This document shows, piece by piece, positions 36,985 to 46,706 of a DNA stretch of 64,000 nucleotides (positions within the stretch are counted from its first letter, which is position 1; every line of letters begins with the position of its first letter). A program made the position numbers and the translations under genes. The notes under the pieces were generated by a model that ran no database searches, was not told the origin of the DNA, and was given only the letters and a program-made list of their open reading frames with translations. Location: the NCBI RefSeq assembly GCF_001742425.1, contig NZ_MJEH01000011.1, positions 1-64,000 of the forward strand, read 5' to 3'. The stretch comes from Bacillus solimangrovi. Its GTDB lineage: Bacteria; Bacillota; Bacilli; Bacillales; Bacillaceae_N.

Positions 36985-37192
36985 AAAAACAAATCATTTT
37001 ATTAATGATTTCTACTAATTCTGTACAATTATGCTGATTGAATCGCTCATTACTATTGTCCAATCCAGCTCAATAATTGTATTACGTAATTTACTTAGCT
37101 GATCATCAACAGGAATCTAAGAAACCAAGTCAACTAAGAACTTCACTTCAAATTTCGATGTGCTTTGCTTCATCTTATGTCATATCTTATAA

Positions 37193-37570
37193 TCATTGTT
37201 CCTTGTTTGTCAATGATAAATCAGGACGTAACTTAACAGCCTCTCTTAGATAAACATGTTCTACTTCTTTTTGTGACAGATCTGTATTCACACTCATCAT
37301 AACACGTATACATTTGGAAAGCGCATTTGTTACAGGAATCTCTTGCATACACATGACAGGTACATATGTCCAATCTGAAAATGTACGAAGTGCTTTTGCA
37401 GGAAAGGTCGCATCCAAGTCATTTGTTACTGAAATAAACACATGAGCAACTTGCTCTGCATTTATATTATTTCGTTTGATCATTTCTGATAATAATTCTG
37501 CTGTTGATTGTATCATTTCATCAGCATCATTTAACTCAACCGTCGTTGCTCCACGAACTCCCCTAATCAA
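37193..37570 (-). CDS. aroH: chorismate mutase, AroH type
   Basis: Small monofunctional mutase converting chorismate to prephenate. It begins LIRGVRGATTVE with the active-site Arg residues near the N-terminus, and has FPAKALR and CIRVMM. TTG at 37570, preceded by GGAGGTG inside the end of aroB, gives 125 residues, the B. subtilis size. It overlaps the aroB stop by 8 bases. Confidence 0.94.
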   Translation of the reverse strand: MIRGVRGATTVELNDADEMIQSTAELLSEMIKRNNINAEQVAHVFISVTNDLDATFPAKALRTFSDWTYVPVMCMQEIPVTNALSKCIRVMMSVNTDLSQKEVEHVYLREAVKLRPDLSLTNKEQ

Positions 37571-38651
37571 TTTTGCCACCTCCAAAAACTTCATTGAGTC
37601 TTTCTAATACAAATTCATCAGAAAGCTGGACAGTTTCGACAGCACCAATTTCCTTCATCAGTACCATTCGAAGGTTTCCAAACTGAGCTTTTTTGTCCTT
37701 TTTCATATAACTCATTAATGTTTCACTATCATAATTTGTTGGATAAGTTGGATACCCATATTGTGCAAACCACTTCGCAAATGATTCATAGCCAAGATCC
37801 TTTTCATAATAAGCTTCACTTACACGAATCGCAAACAACATCCCGATAGCAACTGCATCTCCATGTGTTACTTTACCATACCCTGCTAGTGCTTCAATTG
37901 CATGTGCGAGCGTATGCCCGAAATTCAAATACGCTCTTATTCCTAATTCACGTTCATCTTCTTTCACAACAGCTGCTTTTACAGATATCCCTTTTTTCAA
38001 CGCATACGTTAACTTTTCTTTACGCAGGTCTTGTAATGAAGATATATTCTCTTTCAACCATTTATAAAAAGGTTCATCCCAAATAAGAGCGTGTTTAATC
38101 ACTTCTGCAAAACCAGATCGCCATTCTGATTCTGGTAAGCTGTTCAATAAATCAATATCGTACAGCACAGCTTCTGGCTGATAGAATGCTCCAATCATAT
38201 TTTTCCCTAACGGGTGGTTTATTGCTGTTTTCCCGCCGACACTACTGTCATGGGCTAATAATGTCGTTGGCATTTGAACAAACGGCACACCCCTCATATA
38301 TGTAGCCGCTACAAATCCTGCTAAATCACCGACAGCACCACCACCAAGTGCAAGCACAAGTGTATTACGATCACAACCTACTTCAAGCATCTTAGTCTGA
38401 CAATAATAATACGTGTCAAATGATTTTGCAGTTTCTCCTTTCGGTACGACACAAGTGTGAACTGTACCAATCGGTGAGACGCTTTGTTTTACGTTCTCTA
38501 AATATAACGGTGCAACAGCTTCATCTGAGATGACAAAAACCGAAGAAAACTTTCCAAGTTTTTGAACATAATGCGCCACATTCGTATGCAGTCCACTCCC
38601 AATCAGCACTTCATACGATTTAGAAGTTGTTTCAATCTGTAATTTTTCCAT
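37563..38651 (-). CDS. aroB: 3-dehydroquinate synthase
   Basis: Second step of the shikimate pathway. NAD-binding LALGGGAVGDLAGFVAATYMRG near residue 95; zinc ligands in the SGFAEVIKHALI and NFGHTLAHAIE region. 362 residues. It starts 2 bp after aroC. Confidence 0.96.
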   Translation of the reverse strand: MEKLQIETTSKSYEVLIGSGLHTNVAHYVQKLGKFSSVFVISDEAVAPLYLENVKQSVSPIGTVHTCVVPKGETAKSFDTYYYCQTKMLEVGCDRNTLVLALGGGAVGDLAGFVAATYMRGVPFVQMPTTLLAHDSSVGGKTAINHPLGKNMIGAFYQPEAVLYDIDLLNSLPESEWRSGFAEVIKHALIWDEPFYKWLKENISSLQDLRKEKLTYALKKGISVKAAVVKEDERELGIRAYLNFGHTLAHAIEALAGYGKVTHGDAVAIGMLFAIRVSEAYYEKDLGYESFAKWFAQYGYPTYPTNYDSETLMSYMKKDKKAQFGNLRMVLMKEIGAVETVQLSDEFVLERLNEVFGGGKID

Positions 38652-38653
38652 TA

Positions 38654-39826
38654 TTAAAACTTCCTTGCATCTTCACTTGCCTGCTCAATACGTTCTTTAA
38701 TAACGTCCATACGATCATGACCAAATTGTTCAATAATCGCATTAGCAATTTCCCACGCAACTACAGCTTCTGCAACGACACTAGCTGCTGGTACTGCACA
38801 ACTGTCAGAACGTTCGATACTTGCTTCAAAAGTCTCTTTCGTATCAATATCTACACTCTTCAACGGTTTATACAATGTTGGGATTGGTTTCATTACACCA
38901 CGAACTACGATTGGCATTCCTGTCGTCATACCACCTTCAAACCCACCAAGATTGTTTGTACGACGTGTATACCCTTCTTCTTCGCTCCATAAAATTTCAT
39001 CATGTACTTCACTTCCGAAACGACGAGCTGCATCAAATCCTATCCCAAATTCGACACCTTTAAATGCATTAATACTTACAATTGCAGCTGCAATTTTTGC
39101 ATCAAGCTTACGATCATATTGAACATAACTTCCTAACCCTGCAGGAACACCTTCTACGATAACTTCTACGATTCCACCAATCGAATCGCCATTCTCTTTG
39201 GCATCGTCGATTGCTTTTTTCATCTTCTCTTCTGCATCCTTATCTAAACAACGAACAGATGATGCTTCAGTACGGTCTTTAATGTCTTCTATATTTTCAT
39301 ATGCTACATTTTCAGCACGAATGCCACCGATTTCTAACACGTGCCCAGCTACCTTAATGCCGAGTTCACTTAAGAACTTCCTTGCAACAGCACCAGCTGC
39401 AACACGTACAGTCGTCTCACGTGCACTAGAACGTTCTAAAACATTTCTAAGATCGCGGTGACCATATTTAAAGCCACCAACTAAATCAGCGTGTCCTGGA
39501 CGTGGGCGAGTGATTTGACGTTTTATATCTGATTCATCTGTATCAGTAAGTGGTTCGATGCCCATTACTTTCGTCCAATGTTTCCAATCGTTATTCTCGA
39601 CTACGAGTGTAATCGGTGACCCTAACGTCTTACCATGTCGAACACCACTTAAAATTTCAACTGTATCAGTTTCAATTTGCATACGTCGTCCACGACCATG
39701 CCCTTTCTGACGTCGTAACAAATCTGTATTAATATCTTCCGCACTAAGAGAAAGTTGTGCTGGAATTCCTTCTAAAATTGTTGTTAATTGTGGTCCATGT
39801 GATTCCCCTGCTGTTAAATATCTCAC
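38654..39826 (-). CDS. aroC: chorismate synthase
   Basis: Final step to chorismate (called aroF in B. subtilis), FMN-dependent. [11 protein letters not shown] at residue 5, [20 protein letters not shown] near 122 and [15 protein letters not shown] are family signatures. 390 residues, GTG start after GAGGTG. First gene of the aroC-aroB-aroH block, with a promoter candidate at 39913-39941. Confidence 0.96.
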   Translation of the reverse strand: MRYLTAGESHGPQLTTILEGIPAQLSLSAEDINTDLLRRQKGHGRGRRMQIETDTVEILSGVRHGKTLGSPITLVVENNDWKHWTKVMGIEPLTDTDESDIKRQITRPRPGHADLVGGFKYGHRDLRNVLERSSARETTVRVAAGAVARKFLSELGIKVAGHVLEIGGIRAENVAYENIEDIKDRTEASSVRCLDKDAEEKMKKAIDDAKENGDSIGGIVEVIVEGVPAGLGSYVQYDRKLDAKIAAAIVSINAFKGVEFGIGFDAARRFGSEVHDEILWSEEEGYTRRTNNLGGFEGGMTTGMPIVVRGVMKPIPTLYKPLKSVDIDTKETFEASIERSDSCAVPAASVVAEAVVAWEIANAIIEQFGHDRMDVIKERIEQASEDARKF

Positions 39827-39912
39827 TTTCCTTCACCTCTTTAAAGCTTTTATGTACAAATATATCATAATGTTCAATCTCTGTCGCTAGTCTGCTTAAA
39901 GTTCTTCTAAAA

Positions 39913-39941
39913 AAGTTAAATCTACTTTTAGCATATGTCAA
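39913..39941 (-). promoter_or_regulatory. candidate sigma-A promoter for aroC operon
   Basis: Perfect TTGACA (39936-39941), 17 bp, then a weaker TAACTT (39913-39918) on the minus strand, about 90 bases before aroC. Confidence 0.55.
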
Positions 39942-40064
39942 CAAATTCATTCATTTTCCAACTAATATAAAATAAAGTCGTTATAATATTCATCCGTAGC
40001 TCTATATTTATTTTTTGAACTTTGAAATACTAGTTGATGTAACTTGTTCTTTATTAATATGTAC

Positions 40065-40095
40065 AGAAAAAGGGTCCAATTATTATTATGAACCC
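40065..40095 (-). terminator. intrinsic terminator of cheR
   Basis: Minus strand: GGGTTC / GGACCC stem (one G-U pair) with a 12-base loop and a TTTTTCT tail, just past the cheR stop. Confidence 0.65.
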
Positions 40096-40103
40096 TAATT
40101 TCA

Positions 40104-40877
40104 TTAAACTTTTCGATAAAAAAACGTATCTTCCGTTTCAAATCCATATTTTGGTGGGTTGAAAATTTGTTCTGTACTTCCAACGAAAAAGATTCCATTT
40201 GGTCGAAGGGCTTTACTAAATTTGTGATATAATAGATCTTTTGCTTCTTCTGTAAAATAAATTAATACATTTCTACAAACAATTAAGTCATAATTACTTT
40301 CAAATGAATCAGCTAGTAAATTATGCTGTTTAAATGTCACTGTTCTTTTTATTTCATCACTCAATGAAAAAAGTGATCCTTCTTGTTTAAAATATTTACG
40401 CTTCATACTTTCTGGGATTTCTTGTAATGAACGTTCAGGATAAACAGCCCTCTTCGCTCTTTCAATTACTGTTTTATCTAAGTCTGTAGCAGTTATTTTC
40501 ACCTGTGAAAGCGGTAAATAATTTGACAGGATCATAGCAATTGTATAAGGCTCTTCACCTGTCGAACAAGCAGCACTCCATATTTTTAACGTACGGTTGT
40601 TTCCAAGTAACTTCGGTAAAATCTTCTTTTCAAGTATATCCCATCGCTTATAATTACGATAGAATTCGGATACATTAATCGTCATACGGTCGAGAAATTC
40701 TTCAAGTACATCTCGTTCACTCGCTATTGCGCGAAAATATGAATCAAAATTATTGTAACCCTTCTTTTCATAAAGAGATGTAAGCCGTCGCTTCATTTGT
40801 GCTTCTTTATATAATGACAAGTCCACTCCAGTTTTTTTATGGATATTCTTGACAAACGTTTCATAATCATTTCCCAT
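40104..40877 (-). CDS. cheR: chemotaxis protein methyltransferase
   Basis: SAM-dependent methylation of glutamates in chemoreceptors. N-terminal helical domain about residues 1-75; catalytic domain with [18 protein letters not shown] (SAM motif) and [16 protein letters not shown]. 257 residues, matching B. subtilis. The ATG follows GAGGAG. It has its own terminator and is preceded by a Fur-box-like site about 90 bases upstream. Confidence 0.95.
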   Translation of the reverse strand: MGNDYETFVKNIHKKTGVDLSLYKEAQMKRRLTSLYEKKGYNNFDSYFRAIASERDVLEEFLDRMTINVSEFYRNYKRWDILEKKILPKLLGNNRTLKIWSAACSTGEEPYTIAMILSNYLPLSQVKITATDLDKTVIERAKRAVYPERSLQEIPESMKRKYFKQEGSLFSLSDEIKRTVTFKQHNLLADSFESNYDLIVCRNVLIYFTEEAKDLLYHKFSKALRPNGIFFVGSTEQIFNPPKYGFETEDTFFYRKV

Positions 40878-41186
40878 TATACGTTTCTCCTCTAATCGGC
40901 AAATATCTTATGTTCCTTTTTTTATCATATTTCACTCAGATAAGCTAGGAAAAAATTTACAAAATAACGAAAGTGATAATCATTTTCGTTCTAATATCAT
41001 AGGACTTTATACATTAAGATCCTCTATTATCAATCATACGGTCTTAAATAAAGAGAAAATGGATTACTAATTGCTTATTATCATAGGGAGATTTGGTTTG
41101 AAATTTACACTTTAATATTTGACATGACTTTAATTCAATCAAATTGGAGGCTAGACATCTTTGAATGCAATCATTTATTAATTTAT
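40878..41186 (-). promoter_or_regulatory. cheR upstream region
   Basis: No gene in these 309 bp between cheR and the ndk terminator. The only notable element is the Fur-box-like palindrome at 40969-40987. I could not assign a sigma-A or sigma-D promoter with confidence. Confidence 0.4.
40969..40987. promoter_or_regulatory. Fur-box-like palindrome upstream of cheR
   Basis: GAAAGTGATAATCATTTTC matches 16 of 19 positions of the classical Fur box GATAATGATAATCATTATC, with an intact TGATAATCATT core. The nearest gene downstream is cheR, 92 bp away. Confidence 0.55.
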
Positions 41187-41222
41187 AAAAAAATCAACCA
41201 GTCTAGGTGAAGACTGGTTGAG
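41187..41222 (-). terminator. intrinsic terminator of ndk
   Basis: Minus strand: TCAACCAGTCT-TCACCT-AGACTGGTTGA followed by a run of seven T residues. Confidence 0.9.
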
Positions 41223-41229
41223 CAAGAAA

Positions 41230-41676
41230 TTAGTAGACCCATGTATCCATTTGTTTATTATATGTGTTAAGTTCATTCTCTTCGAAGAATAAACCAATTT
41301 CACGTTCTGCACTTCCTGGGGAATCTGAGCCGTGAATAACGTTTTTGCCTACCGTTAGACCGAAATCACCACGAATTGTACCTGGAGCAGCGTCTGCTGG
41401 GTTTGTAGCACCCATCATTTGACGTGCTGTAGCAATAACACCTTCTCCTTGCCATACCATAGCAAAAACTGGACCAGATGTAATAAAGTCAGTTAACTCT
41501 CCGAAGAAAGGTCGTTCTTTATGTTCACCATAATGCTCTTCAGCTAGAGCTTGAGAAATCGTCATTAATTTTGCACCAGCAAGTTGAAAGCCCTTTCTTT
41601 CAAATCGAGAAACAATTTCCCCAATAAGATTACGTTGAACTCCGTCAGGCTTAACCATTAGAAACGTCTTTTCCAT
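41230..41676 (-). CDS. ndk: nucleoside diphosphate kinase
   Basis: Equilibrates NTP and NDP pools by a phosphohistidine intermediate. [13 protein letters not shown] at the N-terminus and the active-site histidine in [14 protein letters not shown] near residue 115. ATG at 41676, six bases after GGAGAG, gives 148 residues; the ATG at 41682 touches the ribosome-binding site. Confidence 0.96.
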   Translation of the reverse strand: MEKTFLMVKPDGVQRNLIGEIVSRFERKGFQLAGAKLMTISQALAEEHYGEHKERPFFGELTDFITSGPVFAMVWQGEGVIATARQMMGATNPADAAPGTIRGDFGLTVGKNVIHGSDSPGSAEREIGLFFEENELNTYNKQMDTWVY

Positions 41677-41763
41677 TGCCATCTCTCCACTTCATAATTT
41701 ATGTATGTAGGTTTTGAAAACCCATACAAATATTATCAAATTTTCGAAAAAATCGCAATGTCT

Positions 41764-42714
41764 TTAAAATTTCCGCTTGCCTATATATTTCGCAATACCC
41801 TTTAATGCCTTACGAGCACGACCATCTGGGAGTTCATTTAATACATCAAGTGCTTTTTCAAGATAACGATCACTTATTTCTTTTGAATATTCAATACCAC
41901 CTGATTCAATAACTAAGGATAAAATTTCTTTACGGTTCTCTTCTGAAATCGTTTTTATCTTTTGCTTCAATTGCTCGTCACGCATTGCATATAATACCGG
42001 TAACGTAATATTACCTTGCATAAGGTCGCTTCCAGCTGGTTTACCGATTTCTTCCTCTGTTCCGATAAAATCAAGAATATCATCAATAATCTGATAGGAC
42101 ATTCCTATATAATAACCGAACTTATAAAGTTGTTTATGTATATCTTCAGTTGCGTCTGATGCAACTGCTCCAATCTGACAACTCACTGCAATAAGCAAAG
42201 CTGTCTTCCGTTTAATTCGACGTAAATACGTTCTAAGATTTTGATCCCAGTTGAACTTATCTTGAATTTGATCAATTTCACCAACACAAACTTCAACTAA
42301 AGACTTAGATAAAATCTGATGTGCGTCTGGTTTTTCTATCATTGTTAACAATTCAAGTGAGCGAGCGAATATGTAATCACCAGTGTACATTGCAACACGA
42401 TTATCCCACTTTGCTTTGATCGTTTTTTTACCACGACGAAGTTCAGCATCATCAATAACATCATCATGAACGAGGGATGCCATGTGAATAAGCTCCAAAC
42501 AGACAGCAACTCGCTTCATCACATCAATGTCATAATTACCGAACTTTCCTGCTAGCAAGACAAATACAGGCCGAATTCGCTTTCCGCCTGCTTTAAGAAG
42601 ATGCATCGATGCCTGCTGAAGAAGAGGATGTTCAGAAGCAATTGTATCTTCTAATTCTTGTTCAATAATATCTAAATCTGATTGTAGGAAGTTATACATC
42701 AATTTTAACTTCAT
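41764..42714 (-). CDS. hepT: heptaprenyl diphosphate synthase component II
   Basis: Catalytic subunit of the heterodimeric prenyltransferase that makes the menaquinone-7 side chain. First Asp-rich motif in HDDVIDDAELRRG near residue 85, second in DDILDFIG, plus GGKRIRPVFVLL. ATG at 42714 with AAGGTG upstream; 316 residues. It partners with HepS, two genes upstream. Confidence 0.94.
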   Translation of the reverse strand: MKLKLMYNFLQSDLDIIEQELEDTIASEHPLLQQASMHLLKAGGKRIRPVFVLLAGKFGNYDIDVMKRVAVCLELIHMASLVHDDVIDDAELRRGKKTIKAKWDNRVAMYTGDYIFARSLELLTMIEKPDAHQILSKSLVEVCVGEIDQIQDKFNWDQNLRTYLRRIKRKTALLIAVSCQIGAVASDATEDIHKQLYKFGYYIGMSYQIIDDILDFIGTEEEIGKPAGSDLMQGNITLPVLYAMRDEQLKQKIKTISEENRKEILSLVIESGGIEYSKEISDRYLEKALDVLNELPDGRARKALKGIAKYIGKRKF

Positions 42715-42798
42715 GAAATTCACCTTTACTAACGTACATTATTGATATTATCTAATACTATCTGTAAAAAATTCAAACATTATTTAAAATAACCATTA

Positions 42799-43503
42799 CT
42801 ATTTTTTATAACCCATATGCATAGCGGCTACTCCACCCGTATAACTTTTCACATCAACGCTGTCAAAACCCGCCTTAAGAAACATTTCCTTTAATTTCTT
42901 TTGATCTGGAAAGTCTTTTGCTGATTCATGTAACCAAGCATATTCATCATAACTCTTTGCTAATACTTTGCCAAGCATCGGCATGATAAATCGAAAATAG
43001 AAATAATAACCCTGTTTGAACCCAAGTGCTGTCGGTTGACTAGTTTCTAAACAAACTGCCTTGCCTCCTGGTTTAAGAACACGGTGCATTTCTTTTAGAA
43101 CTTGCATATAGTCAGGTACATTACGCAAACCAAACCCTATTGTTACAAAATCAAATGAGTTATCCTCAAAAGGTAAGTCCATTGCATTACCATGAAACAA
43201 TTTCACTTGAGTTAACCCTTGTTCTGCAACTTTCTCTTCGCCAACCTTAAGCATGTTCTTACTGAAATCTAATCCAGTTACTTGTCCATTCGCACCTACA
43301 GCCTCTGCAAGTGATATCGTCCAATCAGCTGTTCCACAGCAAAGATCGAGTGCATGATTACCCTGTTGTACATTCATCCGTTTCATTGTATCTTTGCGCC
43401 ATGATTTGTGTCTTTGAAAACTAATGACTGAGTTCATCATATCGTATTTTCCTGAAATACTTTCAAACACATTATGCACGCGTTCTTCTTTGGAGCGCCC
43501 CAT
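42799..43503 (-). CDS. menG: demethylmenaquinone methyltransferase
   Basis: Last step of menaquinone synthesis. SAM motif [12 protein letters not shown] near residue 49; [26 protein letters not shown]-terminal [15 protein letters not shown] at 43503 has AAGGGTGAG upstream, inside the end region of hepS. 234 residues. It sits between the two heptaprenyl synthase subunits, as in B. subtilis. Confidence 0.95.
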   Translation of the reverse strand: MGRSKEERVHNVFESISGKYDMMNSVISFQRHKSWRKDTMKRMNVQQGNHALDLCCGTADWTISLAEAVGANGQVTGLDFSKNMLKVGEEKVAEQGLTQVKLFHGNAMDLPFEDNSFDFVTIGFGLRNVPDYMQVLKEMHRVLKPGGKAVCLETSQPTALGFKQGYYFYFRFIMPMLGKVLAKSYDEYAWLHESAKDFPDQKKLKEMFLKAGFDSVDVKSYTGGVAAMHMGYKK

Positions 43504-43507
43504 AACC

Positions 43508-44329
43508 TCACCCTTCTTCAACAACTTTTTCCTTCACATATTGATAATGAAATAACATTTCATTAATTCGCGTTCTTAATACTTCACTAAAGCCGAACTG
43601 TTCGAGTTGTTTTTCAATTTGCAATTGAGTCTGCTCTATATAATAATCGCAAATATTTAGCAGATGCTTTCGTTGCTCATCGATATTTCGAGCAATGGAA
43701 CTTTCACCATTAACTACTTCTTTTTTTATAGCATCAAACAATATGGAGAAACGTTGTTTTATAAATAACTCACGTTCAGACTTTAAACGTTTGTATAAAC
43801 ACATTTCTGCTGCGAGTTTTTTAATATGAGGTACTTTAAGAAAATCAGCAGTCTTTTGAATCAATGATGATTCAATTTCACGAATGCTATTGATTAGATT
43901 CTCAATACCACCTGAATCTTTTTGGTACACAGAAATTTTGTGTTCGTTAATTTCACGAATCCCTTTTGCTAAATTGCGAATCATTGGTACGTCACCTATT
44001 TTAGCTAAAAGATGATAGTACAATGTACTATAATAAACTCCAGCCAAAACTGTTAATTGACGGCTCTTCATCGCTTCATCATTATTATGTAGCGATGATG
44101 TCAACACCTGCTCATGTGTGTCTAGTGCAACTTGAACTAACATTGTTGAGACCATATAATCTCTTTTCATTGCAACAGAAGACTTTGTATCATCTAACAC
44201 TTCATGTAGAAGCATGAGTTTATCATTATCAATAACCGGCTGTTCAATAAACTTCATTAAGTATGGATGCTTCAATTGCGTTTCTATCGTAGTTTTGATT
44301 TGTTCGATATCATTGTAGCTGTTGTTCAT
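43508..44329 (-). CDS. hepS: heptaprenyl diphosphate synthase component I
   Basis: Non-catalytic subunit controlling chain length with HepT. A helical 273-residue protein; it lacks Asp-rich motifs, as expected. [16 protein letters not shown] near residue 100 and the VYQKDSG region resemble HEPPP synthase subunit 1. I use ATG at 44329 (AAGGGTG six bases upstream); the frame to 44440 encodes a non-conserved stretch. Confidence 0.88.
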   Translation of the reverse strand: MNNSYNDIEQIKTTIETQLKHPYLMKFIEQPVIDNDKLMLLHEVLDDTKSSVAMKRDYMVSTMLVQVALDTHEQVLTSSLHNNDEAMKSRQLTVLAGVYYSTLYYHLLAKIGDVPMIRNLAKGIREINEHKISVYQKDSGGIENLINSIREIESSLIQKTADFLKVPHIKKLAAEMCLYKRLKSERELFIKQRFSILFDAIKKEVVNGESSIARNIDEQRKHLLNICDYYIEQTQLQIEKQLEQFGFSEVLRTRINEMLFHYQYVKEKVVEEG

Positions 44330-44503
44330 GCATATCACCCTTGTCCAACACCAGTCTATGGTTCCGTCTTTTCCCCCACATATTATAGCATGATCCATTA
44401 ATGGAACGTTCTGTAAGTCTAAATATAAAAAACGCACCAAAAATTACTTATCAAAAAACATAGAAGAAAACTTGGCCAATGCCAAGTTCCAACTATAACT
44501 GTA

Positions 44504-44731
44504 TTAATCTGTTTCCATTTCTCCGTGAGCTGTTTGAATCAATGCCTTACCACGAATCTTGACAGCTGAAGTATGCTCTGTAAATTGAGCAATCATAATC
44601 TCGCCTTTATCCAACTTTTCAGAATGAAAAAAACGCGTGTCTGCTCCGCGTGTAAGACCAATTACATTCACTCCGTCTTCCTTAGCTTTAATCACAAAAA
44701 AATCGTTACTATCTTTTGAAGGTTGTGTCAT
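44504..44731 (-). CDS. mtrB: trp RNA-binding attenuation protein (TRAP)
   Basis: Forms an 11-mer ring that, when loaded with tryptophan, binds GAG/UAG repeats in trp leader RNA. The 75-residue sequence is nearly superimposable on B. subtilis Mtr[39 protein letters not shown] and [15 protein letters not shown], with the RNA-binding lysine and KxR residues present. ATG at 44731 follows GGGAGGG. Its target is in the same window at 36930-36984. Confidence 0.96.
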   Translation of the reverse strand: MTQPSKDSNDFFVIKAKEDGVNVIGLTRGADTRFFHSEKLDKGEIMIAQFTEHTSAVKIRGKALIQTAHGEMETD

Positions 44732-45069
44732 CTTCCGTCCCTCCCGCACAATTAACTTTTACTCATTTATCTATTACCATTTGATCTACTCAATATATAA
44801 TTGATCACAACGGACAGTGACGACTTTATTAGATAGGTTCTCTATATCATGTTACAACTGATACTAAAACTACGACTTCAAAAACTAAACATCGAACCAA
44901 TGAAGCACAAATATGATATTAGACATCAGTAATGACCAGATTGGGTAAGCCAACTTTCAGAATATCTGAAAGAGACGTTATTAAAGTGGGACCATTAAAT
45001 AAAAATCTTCTTACCATTCTTCCATAACTATCTAACACCTTCTAACAAATGTCAATGGTTGCATCACAC
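44732..45069. other. intergenic region between mtrB and folE
   Basis: 338 bp without a gene. In B. subtilis mtrA (folE) and mtrB are closely spaced. The only structure seen is a perfect palindrome CTTTCAGA-ATA-TCTGAAAG at 44954-44972. No clear promoter for mtrB was identified. Confidence 0.4.
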
Positions 45070-45636
45070 TTACGCACGAATAAGTGATAAAACTTCTGAA
45101 CGAGCTACATCATCATTTTGGAAAATACCCCTAACTGCTGAAGTAACAGTTTTCGAACCTGGTTTTTTCACACCACGCATTGTCATACACATATGTTCAG
45201 CTTCAACAATGACCATCGCACCATGAGGTTCCAGTGTCTCCATAATTGAATCTACAACAGTTGATGTTATACGTTCTTGAAGTTGTGGTCTTGCAGCTAC
45301 TGATTCTACAGCACGTGCAAGCTTACTTAATCCCGTTACTTTCCCGTTTTTCGGTATGTATGCTACATGAGCTGTACCGAAAAATGGTACAAGGTGATGC
45401 TCACACATAGAATAGAATGGAATGTCCTTAACTAGTACAAGCTCTTCATGATCTTCACTAAAAATCGTTGCAAAATATTCTTTGGGATCTTGATTTAAAC
45501 CACGAAAAACTTCCGCATACATTTTCGCGACTCGTTTAGGTGTATCTAATAGCCCTTCTCGATTAGGGTCTTCTCCGATTGCTTCAAGAATCAAGCGCAC
45601 AGCTTGTTCAATTTGTTCATGATTGACTTTTGACAT
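45070..45636 (-). CDS. folE: GTP cyclohydrolase I
   Basis: First step of tetrahydrofolate synthesis (mtrA in B. subtilis). [16 protein letters not shown] near residue 28; zinc motif [16 protein letters not shown] near residue 78; second zinc Cys in [13 protein letters not shown]. 188 residues, ATG start after AGGAGGAG. A leader of about 200 nt precedes it. Confidence 0.95.
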   Translation of the reverse strand: MSKVNHEQIEQAVRLILEAIGEDPNREGLLDTPKRVAKMYAEVFRGLNQDPKEYFATIFSEDHEELVLVKDIPFYSMCEHHLVPFFGTAHVAYIPKNGKVTGLSKLARAVESVAARPQLQERITSTVVDSIMETLEPHGAMVIVEAEHMCMTMRGVKKPGSKTVTSAVRGIFQNDDVARSEVLSLIRA

Positions 45637-45953
45637 TTATTTCTCCTCCTAATGAAAGGCTTTCATTCAACAACATAAGAAAAGCACATAGCACCCACCG
45701 ATTAAGAAATTATTCTAAATCAAAGGTGCCTGAAGCTGAACATCTCTGAATGTTATACTTTCTTATTTTTATGTAATATAAGCATTACTTTTTATCATTT
45801 CCACTAAAAGAATGCTCGTTTATAACAAAGTTAAGATGATTCTAGCATAATAATCGTTCTTAACGCAAAAAAAACTGCTCAATAATCACATTTCTATTAG
45901 ACGAAATGGTATGAACACATTCTAGTGTATGTATTAGTAATAAATTTGATAAT
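45637..45953 (-). promoter_or_regulatory. folE promoter and structured leader
   Basis: 317 bp without a gene. Minus strand: TTGCGT (45863-45868), 18 bp, TAGAAT (45839-45844). In the leader a hairpin with GCACC / GGTGC and an inner TTGATT / AATCGG stem lies at 45691-45729. A 7-bp stem AATGAAA-GCC-TTTCATT (45651-45667) abuts the ribosome-binding site. Confidence 0.5.
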
Positions 45954-45982
45954 ATAAAAAGGGTCGCTAAGTATGCGACCCT
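45954..45982 (-). terminator. intrinsic terminator of hbs
   Basis: Minus strand: AGGGTCGC-ATACTTA-GCGACCCT followed by TTTTATA. Confidence 0.88.
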
Positions 45983-45999
45983 CTTACGCCCTTTATGTA

Positions 46000-46272
46000 T
46001 TATTTCACAGCATCTTTAAGAGCTTTCCCTGGTTTGAATGCTGGAACTTTACTTGCTGGGATTTCGATTTCATCACCAGTTTGTGGGTTACGCCCTTTAC
46101 GCGCTGCACGTTCGCGTACCTCAAAGTTACCAAAACCAATTAATTGAACTTTATCTCCCTCTTGAAGAGCGTTCATAATAGACTCAAAAACAGCATCAAC
46201 AGCTTTTGTCGCATCCTTTTTAGAAAGTTCGCTATTTTCAGCTACTGCATTGATTAATTCTGTTTTGTTCAT
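46000..46272 (-). CDS. hbs: DNA-binding protein HU
   Basis: Nucleoid protein of 90 residues. [11 protein letters not shown] at the N-terminus, [21 protein letters not shown] beta-arm region, and the C-terminal [17 protein letters not shown] at 46272 with GGAGGAGGTG upstream. It has a long leader with two hairpins and a clear terminator. Confidence 0.97.
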   Translation of the reverse strand: MNKTELINAVAENSELSKKDATKAVDAVFESIMNALQEGDKVQLIGFGNFEVRERAARKGRNPQTGDEIEIPASKVPAFKPGKALKDAVK

Positions 46273-46706
46273 GCCATTCACCTCCTCCCAAAAAATAATT
46301 TCACTTTACATTTCAAAACTAGGTAAATACCTAGCCTTCGATATTTGAAGGACATGTTGTCGAAGTAACGCCATATGCTGTGCTCATATAGCTATTACTA
46401 CTGTTGTTGACAGGACATACAATTCTTATACATCCATTAGCAAACAACGTATTGACACGCCTTATATTAAACGATCATTAACTAGAATTCAATCATTTTC
46501 AACAAGAATCGTACGATTTATGAGGATTTTCCCAAAAATCCCTACCTTTTGCAAAGATGGATTGTTCAATCAGCGTGATTATCGTTCCACATAAAAATTT
46601 TGATGATCAGCTACAATATATTAAAAATTAAGCGTCAGTATACTGTTATTTTCAAATGGCTGTACGTTAGCAGATAAGAATATTATCTCAAAATGAGAGT
46701 TTCAAT
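46273..46706 (-). promoter_or_regulatory. hbs upstream region and leader hairpins
   Basis: 434 bp without a gene. Close to hbs, two adjoining stems lie at 46335-46351 (CCTTC-AAATATC-GAAGG) and 46319-46334 (the 16-base palindrome CTAGGTATTTACCTAG). A TATAAG near 46425 is a possible -10, with no good -35. Confidence 0.4.

Larger units (their letters stand above)
36740..37192 (-). promoter_or_regulatory. trp operon leader region (TRAP attenuation)
   Basis: This 450-bp gap between aroH and trpE contains, in transcription order, a 5' stem-loop (36992-37010, AATCATT-AATAA-AATGATT), a TRAP site (36930-36984), an antiterminator, an overlapping terminator (36857-36909) and about 110 bases before trpE. 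This is the B. subtilis trp leader design. I could not assign the promoter with confidence; it should lie upstream of 37010. Confidence 0.85.

Noticed and set aside
39744-39950. 68-codon minus-strand frame overlapping the start of aroC
   Set aside because: It runs through the aroC promoter and into aroC out of frame, with low-complexity composition and no start signal.
40893-40920. sigma-D-like GCCGATTA upstream of cheR
   Set aside because: The start point would fall within the cheR ribosome-binding site and the -35 is only partial, so it would make an almost leaderless mRNA.
44986-44993. T-box-like GTGGGACC on the plus strand
   Set aside because: It fits the GTGGNACC core, but no plus-strand gene follows and there is no specifier stem or terminator pair around it.
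45637-45840. THF riboswitch in the folE leader
   Set aside because: The leader is structured, but I do not see the known tetrahydrofolate riboswitch consensus.
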